Shown here piece by piece: positions 47,531 through 59,408 of a stretch of 64,000 bases of DNA. The position numbers and the translations under genes were made by a program. Source of the DNA: Begonia masoniana (lineage: Eukaryota > Streptophyta > Magnoliopsida > Cucurbitales > Begoniaceae); NCBI GenBank assembly GCA_022432975.1, contig CM039508.1, positions 26,237,999 through 26,301,998 on the forward strand, written 5' to 3'. Positions within the stretch are counted from its first letter, which is position 1. The number at the start of each line of letters is the position of its first letter. The notes beneath the pieces were generated by a model that searched no databases, was not told the DNA's origin, and saw nothing but the letters and a program-made list of their open reading frames with translations.

Positions 47531-48733
47531 ATCCGTTTTGTGTCTTACATTTTATGTCTTGCCATTTTAATGTTTAAGGCCGAGGTCACTTCGACCGAAA
47601 CTCAGTCTTACTACTCTTTTGCACTTTGACCGATTCTGTTGTGGGTCTTAGCTCTTCAAGTGTTGTGTCTTGTTGATCGAAAACCCTGCTTTATTGTTGT
47701 AAACATCGTCCATTCATGTCTTCCTGTTTTTTTCTGTCATTTATTTCTGTAGTCCGATTTTAATTATCTTCCAGATTTAAATATGTCATCCGATTTACCA
47801 TGCCTTTTAAAATATGTATTCCAGTTTTCAATTCCAGAAAGGGTTCTCTGTGTAAAATTTTAAAAGTTCAAAATAATATATCATGTTTTAAATGTCCAGA
47901 GTGAGGCTCGCCGGCCCTGATCGGGTCGGGGGTCGTCACACCTTGTCGATAAAAAGAACTCCTCCCGAGTTCGAATGCAGCCTCCTCCCGAGATTGAGCT
48001 TTAATGAAGAATAAAGAAGATTGCCTTCTATGACACCACCTGGAACACCAAGTCGTTGTCTTCAGACGCAATAAATCAACACACTTGTATAATCGATGAA
48101 ATCCACAGCATAAGCAGAGTGTGTATAATAATCACAAACCCATACGCAGAAGCGTAGGGAGAGAAAGAAAAGCGAAGGCTTGCAAAACAAAGAAAACTTC
48201 TCTCAAGAATAATAAAAAATCCATCAGTTGTTTCAACAGAAACGAAGGCCTAAATATGATTGGTAATTACCATATTTTCGATTTTATTCAGTTACTAAAT
48301 AAGATTTAATGCCGCAGGAATGAGGAAACTAAATCTCATAAAATCGGTTGCGTGACACCACGTGTGACATTTTGAAAGATCCTCCAACTACTTGGATATG
48401 GATCCAAAAACTTAAGAAAGCATCCCATGATTAATGAGATATCGAAGTCTAGAATATTTCAACAAATCTTCATCAATTCGGCTTACCGAAAGAAAGTTTT
48501 CCAAAAAACAAGTGCCTTTAGATTTTTCAACAACTTTCCTTATATTCACGTTTCCTTATTTTTCTCTTCCACAATATCTTCATGATCTTCAATATTAATC
48601 CATCCAATAATCTGAATATATTATTTCTTGATTACCAAGAAATAAACTACCACTTTGGAAAATAGTGGAATAAAATATTATCTCTATAAATATAATTTGC
48701 CAAAAAATCAATGCTAACATATTTGCATTTACA

Positions 48734-48746
48734 ATCTCCCCCTTTA
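48734..48746 (-). other. Polypurine tract of Sirevirus 2
   Basis: The minus strand reads ATACTAAAGGGGGAGAT just before the 3' LTR, matching the Sirevirus 1 tract in its GGGGGAGAT core. Confidence 0.92.
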
Positions 48747-49218
48747 GTATTTTTTGGCAAAATCAATAAAACCAATAACTTCAATAGCTCCCCCTGAATT
48801 AACTCCCATTGGATAGTGGCTTAAGTCATCATAAAAATACTTCAACCATCATCATATCAAAATATATGGTATCCAGAGCATACTCTTCAAAATACTCCCC
48901 ATTTTTGCCATAAAAAGACAAAAATATATATAAGAGAATATCAATCACTATAAAAGCATCATAATCACCATACCATAATTACCACATAATCACCATAAAT
49001 GCATATAAGTATCATAAACACCAGAGAAACGCTACCAGCATCATAGAGAAATAGCCAGACCAAGGAAAAATATAGTTTCCATATGCATCAGAGTATCCAA
49101 AAAACATTTAGAGCGGGCAAATTGTTCAAGAGATATCTAGAAATAGACAAGTCAAAGAAATAGTGTAAGAATACTCCACAAATAAAATTATTCGAAGAAC
49201 CCATCATAAGAGTAGAAG
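48747..49218. other. AT-rich untranslated region between env-like ORF and purine tract
   Basis: Composed largely of ATCATA, CCATAA and AATATC runs. No ORF. Confidence 0.6.
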
Positions 49219-50709
49219 TCAATTTGGAACATCAACATTTCCAGGCATATTCTCTGGGACATCGTCTAGAACAGCAGATGTACCATCATCTTCTTTCTCT
49301 TTGTCATGTTGATATGTCGCCTCCATGTTAGTATTCTTTTGGTAGATATCATTTAAAAGCACAGAAATTACAGATTTCTGTTTTTCAAGATCAGAAATTT
49401 TGATGATTAGAGATTTCGACATATCCACCAAATTTTTTACAGTTTTCGCCAAAAGAGCAGAATCTGTTCTGGATGCAGATATAGGCAAACCTTCTACAAA
49501 ACCTTTGAGGTCATTAATGTGTTCTCCCATGCAAATTTTGTAGCTTATGCGTATTTCCTATTTCTCCACATACAAACCTTCATTTTCTCTAACAACAGAG
49601 TGTTGAGAGGATAAAACACCATATATCAGACTAGGAAATGGGAGAGCTAACCGTTCATTCTTTCCATCTTCATGCTTCATTATTTGATCAAAATGATGTT
49701 TGCCAAAATCGAAAGATATTGAATTTCCAATTTTGAACAGTAGGGCTGCCATTGTCTTGTTCACCCCAGTTCTATGAGATGTTGGCATCCAATTTCTCAT
49801 GGCAATTTTGTGCAAAATGCCATACTTAACCGAAAGTTGTGAAGCTGGAAAATCTTTACCATGAAACCAGATACGTCTAACACCCCCAGTAACATCAATA
49901 ATAATTTTGTTGTAATCCAGCACAAACTTGTCAAAATCATACATCTTTAAGCACAAATATCCATTAATAGCAGACGAGGTAAAATTAAATGTATGACTTC
50001 TAACATAAACTTGGCCAAAACACATCAGTATCCAGATTGCAATAGAATTCAAGATTAACTTTCCAGGCAAAAGGTTTAATATCTCTAAAAGTTTTTTTCC
50101 AATCCAATACTCATAAGATGGTATACAATAGCTTCACACTATGAAAAGTCACCTTCATGGATTTTTCTTTCAGGCCAAATATTTATGTGTGAAAAACTTG
50201 GCCAACGGCTAGCATGCAGTCTGGATTTAAAATCATCAACAGAGACTTTAACAGAAGACTTACTTAGGTTGGAGCTTGACTCACCCCGAGGTGTAAATTT
50301 TGAGCGAGTTTTGTCTTTAGGAGCAGGACTTTCACTTGTCTTCTTTCTTTTGGATTTTGGAGCTTTTGAAGGACTTGTTTTTGGTGGTTTGGCAGCAGCG
50401 GGCTTTTGAATCTTCTCAACAGAAGGCTTGGACGATTTTGGAGCATTGGACTTTTTGGATTTTGGAGTAGAGTACTTGGACTACTTGGAAGCAGCCAACT
50501 TGGAGGATTTTTTGGCCGGAAATCGACTGAATGTTCCGAGTAGATTTCTTTGGAGATATTTCAATAAACTCATCTTCATTTTCTGTATCAATTTCAATGA
50601 CATCTTCTTGCATCCAGGAGCTGTCAAATGAGGTTTCTCGTTCAACTCTCGGCCTTTTTCCTTTTGAAGCCGAGGTAACTTTGGATTCTTTGGGTGCCTT
50701 GGGAGGCAC
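49219..50709 (-). pseudogene. Env-like / plant transposon-protein ORF of Sirevirus 2
   Basis: Starts MPPKAPKESKVTSASKGKR at 50709: a basic leader and an acidic stretch (ENEDEFIEISPKK), then in a shifted frame a Pro/Lys/Ser-rich part and RLHASRWPSFSHINIW. From 50070 the first frame returns with VYVRSHTFNFTSSAINGYL, RNWMPTSHRTGVNKTMAALL and LPFPSLIYGVLSSQ, which match my memory of the putative plant transposon protein domain. A helical heptad-like tail (49530-49300) ends it. Two frameshifts and several stops. Same position and layout as the Sirevirus 1 ORF, so the two are homologous accessory genes. Confidence 0.72.
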
Positions 50710-51447
50710 AGATCTTGTTTTAAATCTGTCTCATTTTGATTTGCGAAATTTTTGTTGATCCCCTCGCGAGTCAACTTGACAAATTGGAATAGCTTCTACA
50801 GTAATTTTTGAAGTTACCCTTTCGTTATCAGGGGGTTTTACCGGTGGTGAAAATGCTGAATAAACCACAATAGCCGAATTCGAGCTCGACATCTTTTCTT
50901 CGACAGGCATTGGAACATTGCCTGAAAATTGCTCATATGAAACTTCTTCGATGATCACCATTGTGAGGAGAATAATAGAAAGCCCTAGAAAGTCGATTGA
51001 AGAAGAAGAAGTAGAGAGAGTTTGCTGGAGAATCGTTAAATTTGAAATATATTGAACTCTATCCATAAATAGCTATCAAATCTCAGAATAAAGAGAAAAT
51101 CCCATATTTGTAGGATATTTTTGGAAAATAAATCCGAAAGTTACCATAAATCACATATTCAATCTCTCATAAATCTTTAAAAAATAATTCTGATCTCTGC
51201 AAAAAGGAAAATAAACCCAATAGAATAATGCTGCTCCAATTCTTCATTAAATATAAACACCCGATTTTTCATAAGGATGATAGAATTTCTCATGTCACAC
51301 ATGGTGTTGTTCCAGAGAAAATATCAATAAGGATCACATTCTGCAGGAGGTGAGTAATACACAAAAGATTGCCCAAATAATAAAACCAAATGCCTAAAAC
51401 AAGTGGCAATTTTTTTTTTTTTAAATAAACACAATCATTGAGCAACT
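50710..51447. other. Spacer between pol and env-like ORF of Sirevirus 2
   Basis: Contains a degraded 111-codon frame (51066-50731) of unclear status, possibly an N-terminal extension of the env-like ORF, and one TGACACC-like pair near 51292-51315. No clear promoter motif. Confidence 0.4.
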
Positions 51448-53130
51448 TACATAATACAGAGGCCTAGGGCAGACCTTAACTCTTCAAACCTTACACCATC
51501 CATCGCCTTGGTGAAAATATCGGCAATTTATTTTTCGGTCACCATATGCTCCAAATTAATAATTTTGTCCTCCACTAGAGATCGAATAAAATGATGTCGT
51601 ATATCAATATGCTTTGTTTGTGAATGCTGAACAAGATTTTTAGAAATATTGATAGCACTCAAATTGTCACAATAGAGGGTCATGACACCCTGTGTGACAC
51701 CATAGTCTTTCATCATTTGTTTCATCCACAAAAGCTGAGTACAACTGCTACCTGCTACAATATATTCTGCCTTGGCAGTAGACAGAGAAATAAAATTTTG
51801 TTTCATGCTGAACCATGACACCAAGTTGTGTCCTACATAAAAACATCCTCCCGCAAGTACTTTTTTGATCATCAGAACTTCCTGCCCAGTCAGCATCATA
51901 ATAACCCACCAGATTTGCATTAGAGTCGAATGAATACCATATACCATAGTTGGTTGTTCCGTTAACATATTTGAGAATTTGCTTGACTGACACGAGGTGT
52001 GACTCCCTCGAATGTGCTTGAAATCAAGCGCATAGACCCACGCTAAAACAAATATCTAGTCAGTTAGCAGTTAGATATAAGAGACTTCCAATCATACTTC
52101 TATATAAACGCGGATCAACAACAATGCCCTTTTCATCTTTGGAGAGTTTCTCATGTGTCCCAATGGGTGTTCTACTCGATCGTGCATTTTCAAGTTGAAA
52201 CTTTTTCAATAAATTCTTGGCATATTTGGCTTGAGAAATAAAAATACCATTCTTTTCTTGCTGAATTTGGAGTCCAAGGAAATAATTGAGTTCTCCAACC
52301 ATACTCATCTCGAATTCTCCAGTTATTTGAGCAACAAATTCATCCACCATCACTTGTGACACCGAGCCAAAAACTATATCATTAACATAAATTTGAGCAA
52401 GTAAAAACTGACCTTTGTCACGGCGAACGAAAAGGGTTTTATCTACTCCCCCTCGCTCATATCCCTTGGTTAATAGATATTGCGTGAGTCATTCATACCA
52501 CACACGAGGGGCTTGTTTAAGCCCACATAACGCCTTCTTCAATTTATAAACATGCTCGGGATGATAAGGGTCTTCAAAACCCTTTGGTTGAGCTACATAA
52601 ACTTCTTCATTAAGAAAATCATTGAGAAAAGCACTCTTAACATCCATTTGATATAGCTTAAACCGCATAACACAAGCAATAGCCAATAAAAACCGAATAG
52701 ATTCAAAAAGAGCAACCGAAGCGAATGTTTCATCAAAATCAATTCCTTCAATTTGAGAATACCCTTGAGCAACTAGCCGAGCTTTATTGCGAGTGATGTT
52801 GTCATGCTCATCGCTCTTGTTCTTGTAGATCCACTTAGTACCAATAATATTCACATTGAGAGGACACGGTACTAAGTCCCAAACTTGATTTTGGGAAAAT
52901 TGACTAAGTTCTTCTTGCATAGCTCCTATCTAGTATTCATCAAGTAATGCTTCTTTCACATTCTTGGGCTCGATGGTTGATGTAAAACATGCCATTTGAA
53001 TCATGTCTCGATAATTCACCCTCAGTTTATCTCTGGTTCGTATATCATCATTCAGCCCACCAATAACCTCATCTGCATGATGATTCTTCTGAACACGTGT
53101 GGATGGTTGCCTGTTGTGTGAGGTGGTCAC
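51448..53130 (-). pseudogene. Reverse transcriptase and RNase H of Sirevirus 2
   Basis: [46 protein letters not shown] and active site IYVNDIVFG at 52378-52389, again N in place of the second-last Asp of YVDD. RNase H: YYDADWAGS, STAKAEY, CDNLSA, KHIDIRHHFIRS. Stops stand at 52928, 52488, 52058 and 51528 and a frameshift near 51830. The final residues up to about 51448 read ADIFTKAMDG...LGLC. Confidence 0.9.
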
Positions 53131-54359
53131 TTCTACTTCATCAACTGTCTCTGTTTGATCTGTGACACCGCCTGAGACACCATCTGTGACACCGGTTGGA
53201 ACACTAGTGCCTTCATTATTTGAAATTCTGTTTGCATCTTCTTTTGGATTATATACTGTATCCAGAGAGTCGTCTACTTGAACGTTTGCAGATTCGATGA
53301 CAGTTCAAGTTCTTTTGTTGTAAACTCGATAAGCACGGCTATTAGTAGCATAACCGAGAAAGATAGCTTCATCACTTTTGGGATCAAGCTTCCCCCTGTG
53401 TTCCCTGTCATTCAACACAAAGCAAATGCTGCCAAACAGATGAAAATAACTAAGATTCGGAGTTTTACCTTTCCATATCTCATAGGGTGTCATAGAAGTT
53501 CTGCCACGTAGATACACCTGATTTATGGTATAACAAGCCGTGTTCATAGCTTCAGCCCAGAACTTTTGAGGAACATCCCTTTCATGTAACATAACTCGAG
53601 TCATCTTTACTAAAGTACGGTTCTTTCTTTCAACGACTCTGTTTTGTTGAGGAGTCTTAGGTGCCGAGAATTCATGAGCAATCCCTAGATGTTTATAGAA
53701 ATCCGAGAATTCAGAATTTTCAAACTCTCTCACATGATCACTGCGGATGCGAATAATTTTCAAGATAACACAATCTTTTTCACGTTGGAGATGAGTACAC
53801 ATTGATGTGAAGGCCTTGAAAGTGTCGGACTTTTCTCTAAGAAATTCCACCGATGTGTAACGAAGACATACCGTTTTCCTCCAATACTTTCGACAAGCAT
53901 TGGACCCATTAGAACCATGTGGAGCAATTCAAGTACACAGTTAGTTGTAGATGACTGTGACATCGGGTGTGACACCTTGGTTTGCTTTTCGATTTGACAT
54001 GGTCCACATAATTTGTCTTCATCAAACTTTAGTAAAGGAATTCCCCAGACAGCACCTTTTGAAACAATCTTTTCTATGATTCTGAAATTTACATGTCCCA
54101 ACTTTCTATGCCATAAAACAGTGTCCTCCATACTCGATTGAAAACAAGTAGATGAGGAAGAAATAAGATAGCAATTGTCTGATGATCTAACTCCTTCAAT
54201 GACACACTTGTTGTTTTGATCAGACACCACACATTTTTCACGTGTGAATTGCACATTCAGATCTCGATCACACAGGTGGCTAATACTGATTAGATTAGAT
54301 TTCAGACCATTTACCAAAAGAACATTACTCAACTTTGGTAGACCAGGAATATTTAGCAT
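53131..54359 (-). pseudogene. Integrase of Sirevirus 2
   Basis: LWHRKLGH and CGPC give the HHCC site. The first catalytic Asp is lost: HMVLMGP where Sirevirus 1 has HMDLFGP. The second (RSDHVREF) and the Glu (VVERKNR) remain. A frameshift lies near 53790-53850. The C-terminal part runs through GYATNSRAYRVYNKRT and a low-complexity linker with GVTDGVSGGVTD, which is the translation of four 12-bp TGACACC-type units at 53163-53205. Confidence 0.88.
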
Positions 54360-54610
54360 TCCCCTTCCAATGACATCAGTTGAGACACCGTGCCGAATGT
54401 AACTTTTCCCATGGTTTCGGGTATGATATGCTGCAAATATCTCTCTTCACCTGTCATGTGTCTAGAACATCCGCTATCAAAATACCATGCATTCGTTACG
54501 GTTGCCTTTAGTGAAAGATTTATAACATAACACTTCAAACTTGATTTTTTCACCCATTTTTGATAAGGGAATCTGTAAGAAGAAACATTTCTAACAGTAC
54601 CTAATCTTAG
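54360..54610 (-). pseudogene. Aspartic protease of Sirevirus 2
   Basis: AWYFDSGCSRHMTGEERY holds the Asp-Ser-Gly site. It follows the second knuckle in frame; a shift near its end changes frame to that of integrase. Confidence 0.85.
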
Positions 54611-56329
54611 GTCAGCAAGATAGGTGAAGCATTTAGGGCGAATATGACCATGCCGATTGCAATAATAACACACAGAACCATATTTGTACTGCTTGAAGCA
54701 TGATAGAAGTCATAGGAATTTGATTTTCTGTCAGTTCTTGGAGTTCTGTTTGCAACTTGCTTATCTTTGTAATCAAATCCCTTGGCTGACACTGGCTGTG
54801 ACACTATGGTTTCCCTTACTAATTTCATCACAGAGCGATTTTCCTTCACAGCTATAGTCCGTGAAACTGAACTTTCACCTTTGAACCCTAATCCAGACCG
54901 ATTTACACTTGATTTGCCGATGTTTAGAATATCATCCAATTTAGAAGAACTCGAATTCAGCATTTTGACATTCTTCTTCATGAGACTTATCTCATTGGTC
55001 AGATCATTAACTTCATCCTGACTTGTTTTCAGTTTGGTCTCCAAATCAACAATCACATTTTGAAAATTGTTCTTCTCGTCTTTCAAATTTCTAATCTAGA
55101 TGTGTAGATGCTGATTTACTTTGACAAGTTCGGTCCATTTTTCATGAAGAAACTTGTATTCTCCAATTAGGTCTTCTTCTGTGACTGCTTCTTCGTCTTC
55201 ATCACTACTATTGGAAAAGTTGTCTGTGACACCGTGTATAACATCACCATTTTCTTCACGTTCTGTCTTTCCAACAAGCGTCACATGGTTGCTCTGAAAT
55301 TTGTCTTTCTTCTCTGAATCATCCTTACTCCAGGTTGCGTTCAGAGAATTCTTCTTTTTCTTTAAGGTATTAGCACATTCTACTTGTATATGCCCGAAAC
55401 CCTCACACTCTCTGCACTGAATGCCTTTATTCTTGAATGGTTGATCAGATACATAAGTTTCTTCCCTGTGCTTCTTGTTGCTTGAAGAACCATTTTTGAA
55501 GTTAGTGACACCGTGCTTGACACCGCGAGTATTTCTTCCAAATCTCTTCATAACTCTGCTGAAATTCTTTGAAAGCAGGGCTAGAGATTCCTCCAACTCA
55601 TCTTCATTATGCTCGTTGAAGTTCTGTACCTTGGTTTTTTGAGCAACTCATTTTGTCTTCTTTATTTTGGTGTCTCCTCCAAGATTCATCTCAAAGGTTC
55701 TAAGAGATCCCATCAATTCTTCTAACTTCATTTTTGAGACATCTTATGCTTCTTCTATGGCAGTGACTTTATAGGCAAATCATTGTGGCAAAGATCTTAA
55801 AGTTTTTCTTACAAGTTTTTCTTCGAAAAACATCTCACTTAGAGCAAACGCTTCATTTTCTATGTCACATAGTTTGGTGTTGAACTCGCCAATAGTCTCA
55901 TCTTCATGCATTTTCAGATTTTCAAATCTAGTAGTTAGCATCTGCATTTTGGACAACTTTAGAGTCGATATTCCTTCATATGTAGTTTGAAGAATCTCCC
56001 GTGCCCCTTTTAGTTAATTCACACGTGGATATGAGGCTGAACTAAATAGGATCCACGCCATTAAATATAGCATTTAAAGCCTTTGAATTGTTGTGTGCCA
56101 AAGCATCTTCATTTACGCTCCAATTTTCTTCGGGTTTTGGAGATGTGATACCTTCTGCATCGGTTTCCATAGGGTGATTCCATCTTGTTAAAATAGATCT
56201 CCAGGCCTTCTCGTCAATAGCTTTAATGAATGCTCTCATCCTTGCCTTCCAATAAGCATAATTGCTTCCATCCAATAACGGTGGACGCATTGTAGAACCT
56301 CCTTCTTTCATAGAGTCCATCGCACACAA
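54611..56329 (-). pseudogene. gag of Sirevirus 2 with two zinc knuckles
   Basis: MDSMKEGGSTMRPPLLDGSN start and YWKARMRAFIKAIDE, the copia gag opening; then a broken capsid region readable in one frame with stops near 56010, 55790, 55745 and 55650. First knuckle CRECEGFGHIQVEC (about 55445-55404), an acidic and coiled-coil stretch (LETKLKTSQDEVNDLTNEIS), second knuckle CYYCNRHGHIRPKC (about 54672-54631). Same two-knuckle plan as Sirevirus 1. Confidence 0.88.
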
Positions 56330-56376
56330 ACTATAATCTTGTCACGCAGATCCCGCTTAAGAAACAAAAACAACCC

Positions 56377-56388
56377 GCTCTGATACCA
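56377..56388 (-). other. Primer-binding site of Sirevirus 2
   Basis: The minus strand reads TGGTATCAGAGC, two bases from the LTR end at 56391. Confidence 0.95.
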
Positions 56389-57937
56389 ATTGAAAGATTA
56401 AGATCAGTTATTCGATGTCACACAGAGTGTTTCGTGTGATGCCGATAATTAATGCAATGATGGCCAATTAAAAATATGCGAAAAGTAATGAAACAGGAAG
56501 TTGGTAATGCAGTTCGGCAATTCGCCTACGTTTGCGGGGCCACGCTCAGATATAAAAATATTTCACGAGTTAAAAAATTAGAAGACAATCGAACTTATAT
56601 AAATAAAGACTTCCTCTTATCTTTGTCGCCGCCTCTTCCTAACTTCCCTAATGAAACTATTTTTGCGAGCTCCCCTCGACTTAAGATCAATCTCTCCCAA
56701 TATCTAGAAAGCAACAAGATCCCCTTGTTGTTGATGACTCCTCCCAAAATCCGTGCTATGGCAAGATCCCCTTGCCCACGAGCAAATTGACAAGCTCCCC
56801 TTGTCGATAAACAGAACTTCTCCCGAGTTCGAATGCAGCCTCCTCCCGAGACTGAGCTTCAATGAAGAATAAAAAAGATTGCCTCCTATGACACCGTGTG
56901 GAACACCAAGTCGTTGTCTTTGGACGCAATAAATCAACACACTCGTATAATCGATGAAATCCACAGCATAAGCAGAGTGTGTATAATAATCAAAAACTCA
57001 TACGCAGAAGCGTAGGGAGATAAAGAAAAGCGACGGCTTGCAAAACGAAGAAAACTTCTCTCAAGAATAATAAAAAATTCGTCAGTTGTTTCTGTAACGA
57101 CCCCGTTACACTATTCCTAATCTCCCGTATAAAATTTTTCTTTTTAAGCCTCTAAATCAATTAAAAACATCCTCGAAAACCTTTAAAGAAAATTCATTTA
57201 TCATACAAAAACAGTTTACATAAAACTACTCAACCTTCTATCATTCCTCGATTTATCAACTTATCACTTCTTCACAATATCATTTCTATCTCCATTTCAA
57301 TTATACATTTTACATAAACTTTCCAAACATTCATACGTTCTCGTAACTCTGCCCAAAACCAACTCTAAACACGATTAAAATGAAGTACATTTTCATGAAA
57401 ACGAACTGCATGGTTCCGTTTAAAAGTGTGACATATCCTCCTGTTTACAAAATCACCAAACAGTTCATAAAAATCTAAATAAAAATCTTAACAAACGTTT
57501 TATAAAACAAATCTATCAACTAAACGTAACCAAACACCCTAAAATGTATCAACTATACAATTAAACTAAAAACATTCCCATAACGTTAAATTAATGGCTT
57601 AAACAAAACGTTTGAAACATCAACATAAAAATCTAACACCTAACCAGAACCAAGCATCCTAAAATGTTCTACACAATTCATCATCAGCCCAAAACACTCC
57701 AAAAACCCTCAAAACCTATACATACATCCCCACGGGTCGGTCAAGCATCGACTGCGCCAGCACACCCCGCGAGCCATCCTCCGTCAACTGCATCACTCCT
57801 CAGGTGGAAGGATCTCGTCCTCACCTATGTCAGGATCACCTACACCATACAGACAATCTATGAGCTAAAGGCTCAGCAAGTTCTACGTAAATGCTAATGC
57901 ATGCTGTGCATATGAGTTTCAGAAATCATTTTTGGGG

Positions 57938-58262
57938 GATGTGGTACTGTGACAGACCCCTTTCTCGGCCTTCACAATAGATCAATAGCCCCCTTTCAGG
58001 CCACATCGCGATGTGGTATTGTAACAGACCCCTTTTGGCCTTCACAATAGATCAATAGCCCCCTTTCGGGCCACATCACTTTACATGAAAACATAGTGCA
58101 TTTTGATTTGGGCGATGTGGTACTGTGACAGACCCCTTTCTCGGCCTTCACAATAGATCAATAGCCCTCTTTCAGGCCACATCTTGATGTGGTATTGTGA
58201 CAGACCCCTTTTGGCCTTCACAATAGATCAATAGCCCCTTTTCAGGCCACATCACTTTACAT
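57938..58262. repeat. ~70-bp tandem repeat, four copies, two types alternating
   Basis: Units start GATGTGGTACTGTGACAG or GATGTGGTATTGTGACAG and end TTTCAGGCCACATC. A 35-bp spacer (ACTTTACATGAAAACATAG) separates copies 2 and 3 and follows copy 4, so the true unit is a pair. Each unit begins GATGTGG and ends CCACATC, so the ends can pair into a stem. Confidence 0.92.
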
Positions 58263-59376
58263 GTTAACATAGTGCGGAAATTCATTTTCTATGCATAATT
58301 TAAAATCGTGATGCATGAGCAATTCATATTATAAAAACCACATGTGTACCATCAAGACGATAAACAATAACAACATATGTACCTTCAAGACGATAAATCA
58401 TAACTTATAAAACTAACCTATCCTAACTACCCAACCAAAGCATTTAAACAAAACATCACCAAAATTCCTCGAGATGACATTCGACGTACGGTGTAAGCCA
58501 ATCGGCCAAAGAAGATCACGAGAACTTACCTGTCTTCTGTAGCTCGCTGGGGCTACTCGGTTACCTGCCCGCCTACGGCTCGACCTACGACAAATATTCA
58601 AACTTCATTACAATTAAGCCCACATTGACCAATTTATTCTCAAACTAATATTTCTAACCTAATCCAACTAAAACTTAACTAAACAGGCCACTAATTCGGG
58701 TTTTGTAAAACCGACCCGAAACTTAAAACGTGCGTAACTTTCGCAACGGTTATCGGAATCGAACGATTCCAGCGGCCACGTACTCCTCTAATAACCTATT
58801 TTAATCTGCCAAAAGAAATTTAAAAACAAACGACCAAAACTAGGTCAAATGCAGCAAAACCCGATTCTGCCCTTTACAGGAAATTTTCCCCCTTTTCAAT
58901 TTTTCATCAAATTCTACCCATTTCATCACCAATCGACCACAATTAGCCTCAATTAGCCTAAACTAATCAAAATTTCAAGGATACACACACGAAACCCGAA
59001 ATACCAAAATAGGGCATTCTGATTTTTCTCTCAATTCGAGCACAACACGGCCAGGCGACCTTCGCCGGCCTAAGCCCGGTCATTTGATGCCGAGGCTAGC
59101 CAAAAATGGCCGGTGGTCGGAGCTCAATCGAGCTCGACGCCCTCTGCCTCCAAAAGAACCAAAAACAGGGCGAAGAATCAGTTACCGGTTCGGTTCGTGC
59201 GCGAGACGGGCCGGAGTTCTCCTGCCGCCGTTGTCTGGCTGGAGGGAGTCGGAAGTCGCCGGTGAACGGCGCCGTGTCGCCGTTCCTCCCTCGTCTCCCC
59301 TGTTCTTCGCTCGCGGGTCATCGGGCTCGAACACAACCAAAAACAACAGATTTTGTTGTTTTTGTGTTTAATTAAA

Positions 59377-59408
59377 ATAAAATAATAATAATAATAATAA
59401 TAATAATT
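59377..59408. repeat. (AAT)n microsatellite
   Basis: About nine AAT units within the solo LTR. Confidence 0.9.

Larger units (their letters stand above)
38463..47940 (+). mobile_element. Solo gypsy LTR (Tekay-like), interrupted by a gag-only element
   Basis: Starts TGTAACACTCGAC at 38463, ends GGGGTCGTCACA at 47940. LTR text is 38463-38689 plus 45856-47940, about 2.3 kb. Flanks TCTTA (38458-38462) and CCTTG (47941-47945) are a target duplication in which the left copy has changed C to T and G to A; the intact site CCTTG is seen in the other Sirevirus LTR. Related to 38690-42426 but clearly diverged. Its donor site reads AATAGTAAGTTC (46150), so the splice-like G is lost here. Confidence 0.92.
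38050..48733 (-). repeat. 3' LTR of Sirevirus 2, split by a nested LTR
   Basis: LTR text occupies 38050-38462 and 47941-48733; between them lies the solo LTR 38463-47940. Alignment to 56391-57092 plus 59650-60166 shows the break point: AGCTCC..CCTTGTCGATAAA is continuous in the other LTR (56793-56815). Confidence 0.93.

Noticed and set aside
59084..59375. Arg/Pro-rich overlapping frames in GC-rich DNA as a host gene exon
   Set aside because: Located in the leader part of the solo LTR 57093-59649 on the wrong strand; two frames overlap and neither has family features.
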